The notes under the pieces were generated by a model, which was given only the letters and a program-made list of their open reading frames with translations, was not told where the DNA came from and did not search any database. The translations under genes were made by a program, and so were the position numbers. A stretch of 64,000 nucleotides of DNA from assembly GCF_000237925.1 (NCBI RefSeq), contig NC_031496.1, positions 8,409,711-8,473,710 of the forward strand, in the 5' to 3' direction. Source of the stretch: Schistosoma mansoni. Taxonomy: Eukaryota > Platyhelminthes > Trematoda > Strigeidida > Schistosomatidae. This document shows positions 56,743 through 64,000 of this stretch, one piece after another (position 1 is the first letter of the stretch; each line of letters starts with the position of its first letter).

Positions 56743-57327
56743 GTGCACGATTATCGCACTAACGCTAGGTACCTTGTGGATACGGGTGCCCACGTTTCTG
56801 TCGTACCTATCAGTAACAGTAAGTCTCAAGCTACGATGCTTCGACTACGCGCTGCGGATGACTCAGTCATTCCCAATTATGGTACACGACAACTTACGGT
56901 CAATCTGAGCAAACAGCCTTACGAAGGCCCTTTTCACGTGATTTCCCGTCACGAAAAGTCCTTCAAGGTTGATCGACATGGCCGTGTCAAAGTAGTCAGC
57001 ATTGATCGTCTCATGCCAGCACACGTCGATGACAGTGCCCTACCTGATAAGCCGAGACCCAATGCTAAACCCATCAAAGCTTCTAGCGGGATCTCTACAT
57101 CTACTTCGGATCCCACGCTAGATGCACCTGAGACCTCATTCTCACGTCCCAGTCAACAGCATGTGTCATCTGCCCCGTCTACGGACGAGACTTCCTTCTC
57201 ACGTCCAGACCTGCAGACCACACCGCCCTTGACTGCAGATGAGATTGCAGGCTCACGAGGTTCGAACGAGACTACCGTCTCACGTTCCAGTCGCCGAGTA
57301 CACTTACCCGTACGCTTTCGCGACTAA
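56743..57327 (+). pseudogene. Protease-integrase tail fusion by internal deletion
   Basis: The first about 55 codons are a retropepsin N-terminal part with the active-site motif LVDTGAHVSVVP. Near 56910 (LTVNL then SKQPYEGPFHVI) it passes in frame into the C-terminal end of an integrase (YEGPFHVISRHEKSFKV, VSIDRLMPAHV), followed by a Ser/Thr/Pro-rich tail with repeated TSFSRP motifs and a terminal LPVRFRD. Everything between, including reverse transcriptase and RNase H, is absent. The protease itself is incomplete, so no enzyme is expected. Confidence 0.85.
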
Positions 57328-57896
57328 CCTCATAACTAGCAGCGGATACAGTATAGGACCTTACCACTATACTACACGAATGCTACACTTTTCTGTTTTT
57401 CTCTCATTTTTTTTTGTTTACCCCGAGCCTACGCCTCCGACCATCGCTGTTACGGTATCGTCGACTTCAGTCAACTTTGGCAAAAGCTGGCCTGATCACC
57501 CACGCTCTAGTCAACGCACTCAGTCGACCTCTCTGGCTCCAAATAAGTATGGTATACATTTGGTCCCGAACATGGTTATCCTGGTCGCATCTGGTTCCTT
57601 GGCTCAATCTGGTTTCGTTCCACGTCTGCAGCGTTTCTGGTCCGGACCTCTGCGAACGCAACCTTCAGATTCTGGATACAAACCATTCTGGTGTAGCATG
57701 CTAATCCAAACAATCAATACAGTACGTTTCCTCCTGGTACCGTTCTACGTCAAAGACTTTTGGTAGCAACTCGAGGATCAACGATCACTTCCTGTTCTGC
57801 CAACGCCTTCGTCCTACAATTGCACGCTTCGCGATCAGTCCCACGAACGAAACCGCTACGTATCGAAAGTGTAAACCCTTTCTAGCGGGGGGCTCC
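57328..57896 (+). other. Non-coding 3' region of the LTR element
   Basis: Between the fusion ORF and the 3' LTR. Overlapping open frames here have no domain. It ends agcggggggctcc, the likely polypurine tract. Confidence 0.6.
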
Positions 57897-58253
57897 TGTA
57901 GTGACCGGCCAGTCTCGATAAGAACACGATTGGAATAACGGAAACAATTATTATTATTGTAACCAATTGTACCAGAGATTGTTTAACTGTATTTGTTTAA
58001 CTGTATCAGTTTCACTTCTGCTTTCGCTCTCCGCCTTGTTTGGTTCGAACTTGCTCACGCACTGCCTGTTCGCCTGTACTCTTTGGCACGTCTCGGTATT
58101 ATTTCGATACCACGAGATCGCCAATAAATACAATTGATCTGGATTAATAAAGTCTTCTGATTTACGAGCTATCAAAGTAACCAAGTCGTTTTTGGACGCG
58201 TAAACGAATTGTAGTGGTGATCATAGTCCGTCTTCGACTCGACACCCACTACA
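57897..58253 (+). repeat. 3' LTR
   Basis: Same length as the 5' LTR. Differences seen: tttacgag for atatgag-type bases, one G/T change in caaagtaacc, and acccac for atccac near the end. Confidence 0.93.
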
Positions 58254-58925
58254 CATATATCAATGCATACCTATCTGTCAATTCCAATATGAATAACAAA
58301 AAGAATATGTATCATAATTTTTAGGCGAGTCAACGTCACATGATGGAATACCTCAAATTATATATCAGTGTGTATCTCCAAATACTCACATACAGTAATC
58401 GAAGCGTGAGATTGAGAAGATCGTGCAGATTGGGAACGTCATATTAGTTATAACATTGCTAAGTAAAGACCCAACATTATTTCGTTGAAGAGGATAGTGT
58501 TGGAAAGTCTATGACTCAAATTCTAAATATCAGTCGTTTTACTACACAACCGACATGATGATTGTATACAATTCCTGGAATCACGTGAGTCTGTTCCAAT
58601 TTCGGTTGTTAATTCTAATACTAACGAGTGCATTCTAGATAATACAAGTCTATATCCCATACACTGTCGAACAGACGTAAGATGAACTTAAAAAGAAGAT
58701 GTACAATCGATTGCAGACACACTCCAATTTGAGCTGTGGGGGAAGTGGTGTTTATATGAATTAATGATTTCTTTGTATTGATGACTGTTTTGATTTTGAA
58801 TCCCAAATACAGTACATTCGTTCGTGCTCATCTAATACTTCTTGGTTAAATTGCGTTATTGCTGGGATTACTAGTTCATACTATAATTCAAATACTTATG
58901 ATTATCAGTATTGCTCAAGTATGTA
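58254..58925 (+). mobile_element. Family X element, 3' part after the nested insertion
   Basis: Continues family X after the LTR element: ccaacattatttcgttgaag, aggatag, then TGTTGG at 58498 as putative LTR start, followed by about 430 bp that match the reverse complement of 48016-48450 (gatgaactta, ttaattctaatactaa, tatgaattaatgattt). Confidence 0.6.
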
Positions 58926-61900
58926 GATCACGCTCATTAATAACTGTTAGAGACAGAGAAATCTGCAATAAACATAAACGCGATAAATTCGGAGAGCTAA
59001 GTAAAAGGTAATGGATAAGATAAAAAAACTCATTAATGCATCTTCTGCGTGAAACATTGTGAATCGGAGATGACTGAAAGTACTTGATTAAAATTTGGAC
59101 CACTTAAAGGTTTCTTATTCTTTCGTTATTAATTTTATCATTGAGACAGAATATGTGTCCCTGAATTTGCAGCGTATCCATTTTCAGTTGTCAGTATTTA
59201 TGTTTTATCAAATATCTTTTGTCAGTTTTCTATTCCTTAGATGGTGGGTGTTTCGTGAAAGAGGTTGATTTTTTCTGAGCATTTCATTCCTATCTCTAAA
59301 ATTCACTTTGTTTACTTATTTCAGTTGAGCAGTTGAGATAAGCTACACTGAAATGTACAAGAAAGGTAAACAACTAAAGATAATTAATAGGAAATTCTTA
59401 TTGAGAATCATCTAACATGCAGCAATCACTAATAAAGAAAAAGAAAAAGTGCTCAAGAAAGTCATATTATCTGTCTTTATTAAAAAGTAATCCTTAAACT
59501 AAAATACTTTTTATTTGAAACGCAAATTTCCATTATTATCTTCTCCTTAGATAATTTGTACGTCCATTTTTTCATCATAGTTTTCAGCGGCGGCCTGATC
59601 ACACACTTGTAGGGCTAAAGAAATGTCAATCAGCCACGGTCAAATCATTAAACAGTCAGGTGACTAAAAATCGAACACTTTACTGATGCTTATCAAGGAC
59701 AAACACAACCAATGCGCATCGATCAATTGCATGCTATTGTACTGGATAATACAGCGGTGGTCGCATTGTTTTCTGTACTTACTTTGGTTGATATGTTTCT
59801 GTAACAACCTCACTTGGGCAGCACGGTCATCAACGTGGTCATAGTACCTGGATACGACGAAAGAGTAATCAAAGATAGGTAGGAACCGTAAGACGTGATT
59901 TCTATGTAGGCTGGTTGGTCATGCTATTCCAGTCCAACTCCAGTTGGCCTCCGTTTATCGACAAGGAACATGTGCTTTGAGATACAACCTTAATATTATT
60001 TCTAGATAGTCTTTTGATACCCATATAATAGTCTTCTCAACAACATGTCCTAGGTTTGTTGACATTAAGCACTTATATTTTCATTTAATTCACTTACTCT
60101 CAGACTAAGATTACCTTCTGAACCAAATAAACGGGAACGTCGTTGAAATTTGAAATGTAATTTCCATGAGTACTATTTTACTCCAAAACAACATTTGAAT
60201 TATTACGCCATCTGAATATTTTTAAAGGTGTGAACGAAGAGAATGAAAAAGTGTTACAAATGGTTCTGGATGGAACAGAAAAAGTATTATCATAACAGGC
60301 TTCCAATTCTATTGACAGTGGATCACCATTGAACACTGTAGGATAGAAATGTATGACTTGCTAAACTATTCAACCTTTGCATATGTACAGGATGTTGTTT
60401 ACTTATAAAAGAACATTTTTTGCTGACTTTCTATTAAGATCGTATTTGTTGTGTTATATCAAACATATAAATAAAATGACCTTGACCATACAGAGGTTAG
60501 TATAGGTGTGGTTATTTCCAAAACCTTGACGGATTTATGTTCGTCTTAAATTCGTCAGTTTTTGGTAATAAATCACCGCAGATATTTTGAAAACATAGTT
60601 CTCCTAAAGGCATGAGTTTTAAATTTTCGTACGACATTTGTTAGGTCTGTCCTAGGACGAACATATTACACCAAACACTGAAAACTTTGTCATCCTGCAT
60701 AACAATTTAAGCCAGCTTAAATTCATGTATATTAACTGTGGTCAATCCAATCTTTGTTACTATTACTAGAAGTTCGCTTCCTGGAATTTCACTAATGTAC
60801 TTCAGTGGAAATATCCGCTGAAATATTTCCTCAAACTTGTTGGAAATCCTGGCTGATGATTGAGGGAAACCTCAATTTTCTCCAAACATTTTGTGGTTTT
60901 CCCCTTAGAAACCTCAAATTTTTCGGAAAACCCGAGACCGTGGGTAAAATTTCTCGGCCTTTAGTCGCACTTCCATGAGGTTTATTTTGGAGCTTTCTCA
61001 AAATAGATAAGATTTTCTCGAAGTTGGGAGAATAGGTCAGTCACTTTTCCACATGTAAATATATATGTATATATACATACCAAAATGAATAGGTCAATAC
61101 TTCAGATTTTGTAGTTCAGAGGGATACACATAATTTCACTCAGTTAAATCAGTCTTAAGACTTTTAACCGAGAAAATTATCTCAACCTTCGACAGTCAAA
61201 GTGTAATATTGTTTTTCGGCCAAGTCTATGAACAGTTAGCTTGGCTTCAGAGTGTACTAGAAGCTGCTGACTTGTAGTCCATCCATCATTGTTGGATTAG
61301 GAATGTGATCGTGGTGTGCTATATGTTCAAGTCATATCCACCTCAATAGGTCTTCTTCATGCTTCCAGCTAATGATTGCTTAGAAGTTGGGGATATCCGG
61401 GATTGTGTAGGAATTCTGGTCTTATGGTCGTACAAATTTTAGTATTTTAACCTTTATCAATCAGTGGTTGAAAGAATAATTATGCATCGCAATACTCATG
61501 ACTCCTCAACATTCAATATTATTGTGAATCTACTCTAAATCAGTTGATTTCTTCGTGATTTTGTCTCGTTTTTTTAAGGATTGGTCGTTCCTTTGTCTGA
61601 CCACTTGCATACATTATTCGTAGTGCTAGATAATATGCACATTTCAAAAGGGGTTGAGAACAGTTTGGGAGTGACCATATCGAGTAGTCCTTGGGGCTAA
61701 TGTATTATAACATAGGCTTTACCTGTGCATCCAAAGCAGTCGGAACTGGTATCTACTCGTTTTAGGCTTAGATCATGCTCTGTTAAAGCATCAATGATGG
61801 TGATGATCGCAAAAGACGTAAGTTGTTTGTCACTTTATGTGGGTTCGGATGTACATGACGTGACATTTGGGTAAGTTGACTTTCAGACAGTTATTTGCTG

Positions 61901-62040
61901 CTCATTTCTCCAATGTAGCATGATTCCTTTGGAGCTCCACAGAGTTCTCTTCATACTTATTCAAATTTTATACCTTGATATCGTCAGGATAAAGAACCAC
62001 CATTGGACTAACGTTAATCTGAAGTTATCGACGAATATAT
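58926..62040. other. Long intergenic stretch, nothing recognised
   Basis: AT-rich, with only short open frames. No repeat family from elsewhere in the window was found. A purine-pyrimidine patch at 60830-60970 (tttccccttagaaacctcaa and similar) is unusual but unexplained. Confidence 0.45.
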
Positions 62041-62581
62041 CCCGACCGTTGCTGCTACCTTGACGTGGTGGTCGGGCTTGCCTATCGTGATGATCCAATC
62101 GAGCTATGCTGGCTGGAACAATCGTTCCTCAAGGTCCTAACATGCCAGACAGGTCGGTTGAAGAGCGGTGAGACTAAAAGCAGCAATCCCAAGGTCCGAA
62201 GGCGAAGTCGTACTGTTGACTGTACAGAGGTGTGAAAGCAGTAAGGTGTTTCCTTCAGACAACCAGCATGACAGCGATGCTGCCTTCCCACAAGGAGGGG
62301 TGGGGTTAGAAAAGGTCGACCCTAAAAATGCACACCTCGCCTTGTCCCACGGATTTCCGTCTCCGGCGGTAAGGACTTTTGAAGAACGGAGCTAACACGT
62401 CAAAAATCCCCCACAAAAAGGCCGTGTGTGACCGGCCTCAAGCAGATGTCCCTTGGGCACTGCGGTCACGCACCCAGGTCGTTAAGACCAACACTAATCC
62501 AACTTCTTTTTCAGGTCCCTCAAGAAATACCCTTCCACGGTGTGGGCAGCCGGGAAGTGATATCAGCCCTCATACCCTTAA
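62041..62581 (+). mobile_element. 5' leader of a non-LTR retrotransposon
   Basis: The composition changes sharply to GC-richer DNA at about 62041, where CCCGACC (62041-62047) can pair with GGTCGGG (62070-62076) around gctaccttgacgtgg. Overlapping short open frames (62168-62395, 62379-62732) have no domain and change frame relative to the following endonuclease. Interpreted as the untranslated or ORF1-like leader of the element at 62582. Confidence 0.6.
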
Positions 62582-64000
62582 CTGCACACAAGACCAAGTT
62601 GGTCGCTTTCAAATCCTTCCTACACTAATAACTCTGTTATCTCCACGACTAACCCTTCCCACGTCCTTTTATCACCTCGCACCGCTAGGGCAAACGATTC
62701 GAGTACACAGAACGTTATTCTTGGTCTCCTGAAACCACGCTCTAAACTACATATAGGAACTTTTAATGTCCGAACATTGTACCAAATAGGACAACAGGCT
62801 TCCTTAGCTAGGACTCTAGAATCTTACACCATCGATGTGTGCTGCGTCTCCGAAACGCGCATACAAGATCCGAGTAGTGTCATTCATTTGACCTCACCTA
62901 ATCAAAATAAAGTTTCATCTCGATACACGCTTCGTGTATCTGGAAGCCCTGACGCTGCTTCCCGTGGCCTCGCTGGAGTAGGTATAGCATTAAGTCCTAG
63001 GGCAGAACTAGCTCTTTTAGACTGGATCCCAGTAGACAGTCGTCTATGCGCTGTCCGACTAAACGGATCAGTAAGGACCTGGAAAGATAGGGAAACTCGT
63101 CGTTGCCTCTTCGTCGTCTCTGCCTACTCTCCCACTGACTGCAGCTCAGACGATATAAAAGATGAGTTCTACAGGAAACTTTCTGACCTTCTCCGAGAAG
63201 CTAGGCGTTCTGATGTAGTAATAGTAGCAGGTGACTTTAATGCTCAAGTAGGTAAACTAAGTGAAAGGGAAAGACACCTGGGTGGATCTTATGGTGTCAT
63301 GGCGAAAAGAACAGATAATGGCGACCGTCTGTTGCAGCTGTGCTCAGATAACCGCCTATTTCTTGCAAATACTAACTTTAAGCATAAGGAAAAACATCTC
63401 TTGACATGGCGACCCCCGAATTCGTCCCAACGTTGGACCCAATTAGATCACATCGCTATCAGCCACCGATGGAGGGGCTCGATAGAAGACTGTCGCTCAT
63501 TCTGGGGCACATGTTTAGATTCAGATCATGCTCTAGTGCGAGCACGTATCTGTCTGCGTCTTACTGGTCGTAGGAAAGACACTGCAGGGAAGCCTCTAAG
63601 GGTTCTACTTAATGATAGGCAAGCTAAGAATATATTTCAGGAACAACTAGAAAAACAGTTAGGCAGCCATGTAAGTTGTGTCCACCCCGAGGCAGCGTGG
63701 AATGACATCCGAAAAGCTGTGGAAACAGCAGTGATGTCCGCTAGTAAGGTAAACCATAACGTTAGGGAGAAACAATGGATCTCGGCAGCATCTACCGCAC
63801 TGATAGATGCTCATAAACTCATCCCACCTGGCTGTGAGCATAACGAAGAGCGGAGTCAACTTAATTGCAGGCTTATAAGAAGCCTACGTAATGATCGTGA
63901 ACAGTGGTGGGTAGCGAAAGCAAGAGAGATGGAAAAGGCAGCGGCAATAGGTAACAGTAGGCAGCTATTCAGACTCGTTAAAGAAACCGGTATTAGGAAC
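62582..64000 (+). CDS. APE-type endonuclease/reverse transcriptase, 5' part, runs off the window
   Basis: One frame is open from 62582 (after a TAA at 62579) to the last base, 473 codons. It holds the APE-like endonuclease of a non-LTR retrotransposon, which nicks target DNA for target-primed reverse transcription. Motifs in order: KLHIGTFNVRTLYQIG (catalytic Asn), DVCCVSETRIQ (Glu), FVVSAYSPTDC (Tyr), VIVAGDFNAQVGKLS (Asp/Asn), QRWTQLDHIAIS, CLDSDHALVRARI (Asp/His). After it comes the linker to the RT domain (REQWWVAKAREMEKAAAI ... LFRLVKETG). The RT lies beyond the window. There is no ATG before the endonuclease in this frame, so the true start may use the upstream leader or another mechanism. 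RTE-like by style; clade not certain. No stop or frameshift seen. Confidence 0.88.
   Translation, partial: MHTRPSWSLSNPSYTNNSVISTTNPSHVLLSPRTARANDSSTQNVILGLLKPRSKLHIGTFNVRTLYQIGQQASLARTLESYTIDVCCVSETRIQDPSSVIHLTSPNQNKVSSRYTLRVSGSPDAASRGLAGVGIALSPRAELALLDWIPVDSRLCAVRLNGSVRTWKDRETRRCLFVVSAYSPTDCSSDDIKDEFYRKLSDLLREARRSDVVIVAGDFNAQVGKLSERERHLGGSYGVMAKRTDNGDRLLQLCSDNRLFLANTNFKHKEKHLLTWRPPNSSQRWTQLDHIAISHRWRGSIEDCRSFWGTCLDSDHALVRARICLRLTGRRKDTAGKPLRVLLNDRQAKNIFQEQLEKQLGSHVSCVHPEAAWNDIRKAVETAVMSASKVNHNVREKQWISAASTALIDAHKLIPPGCEHNEERSQLNCRLIRSLRNDREQWWVAKAREMEKAAAIGNSRQLFRLVKETGIRN

Larger units (their letters stand above)
55282..58253 (+). mobile_element. Gypsy-like LTR retrotransposon, internally deleted, nested
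   Basis: 2972 bp with two 357-bp LTRs that both begin TGTAGTG and end CACTACA, and a 4-bp target duplication CATA (55278-55281, 58254-58257). I counted four differences between the LTRs (about 1%), so the insertion is recent. Inside: gag with one stop, a protease start joined to an integrase tail, a non-coding 3' region and a G-rich tract before the 3' LTR. Reverse transcriptase, RNase H and the integrase core are missing, so it can only have moved with help. Clade assignment to gypsy is by gag and protease style. Confidence 0.92.

Noticed and set aside
57239-57766. 175-codon frame in the LTR element 3' region
   Set aside because: It overlaps the fusion ORF in another frame and shows no domain.
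1-64000. CRISPR array, operon or bacterial features
   Set aside because: Introns, SINEs and non-LTR elements show this is animal nuclear DNA; no regular spacer arrays were seen.

Overview
The window looks like nuclear DNA of a blood fluke (genus Schistosoma). The main reasons are: four ferritin heavy-chain genes whose proteins resemble what I remember of Schistosoma mansoni ferritins; several copies of the Sm-alpha SINE-like repeat with its hammerhead ribozyme; RTE- and CR1-type non-LTR retrotransposons of schistosome style; AT-rich intergenic DNA; and GT-AG introns. I cannot assign the species from the sequence alone.

Host genes, all on the minus strand: (1) a homeobox gene of even-skipped/Evx type (6389-9778, exons 1 and 2; the 3' part was not found); (2) four two-exon ferritin genes, here called A (14460-15357), B (22384-24079), C (39538-42186) and D (49839-52226). 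All four have one phase-0 intron at the same codon and a 189-nt last exon. A and B are a recent tandem duplication that includes about 380 bp of 3' flank. C and D are older paralogues, yet all four share a block of about 215 nt in exon 1 that is almost identical even at silent sites, which suggests gene conversion.

The rest is mostly mobile DNA. Two SINE-like families carry a tRNA-like A-box/B-box module followed by a type I hammerhead motif. One is Sm-alpha. The other, called HHR2 here, has at least 14 copies in the window; its helix I and III sequences differ from Sm-alpha but remain paired, and many copies are fold-back structures with hammerheads in both arms. RTE insertions with visible target-site duplications lie at 812-982, 32608-33330 and 45863-47719. 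A CR1-like pol relic lies at 20165-20880. An open APE-type endonuclease reading frame runs off the right edge (62582-64000). A 2972-bp LTR element (55282-58253) has 357-bp LTRs and a CATA target duplication; its pol is internally deleted so that the protease N-terminal part is joined in frame to an integrase C-terminal tail. It is nested inside an older LTR-type element (family X) that has a second, inverted copy at 48016-48968. A solo LTR of the young family lies at 18567-18921.

Several other dispersed repeats occur two to seven times: a family with a palindromic ACTTATGTC terminus (7 copies), a pair of about 530 bp (13016/33818), a pair at 7030/35250, an LTR-like family at 10804/30510, and a direct repeat at 775/1728. 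Long intergenic stretches where nothing could be supported are listed as such. All repeat names other than Sm-alpha, RTE and CR1 are local labels for this report.
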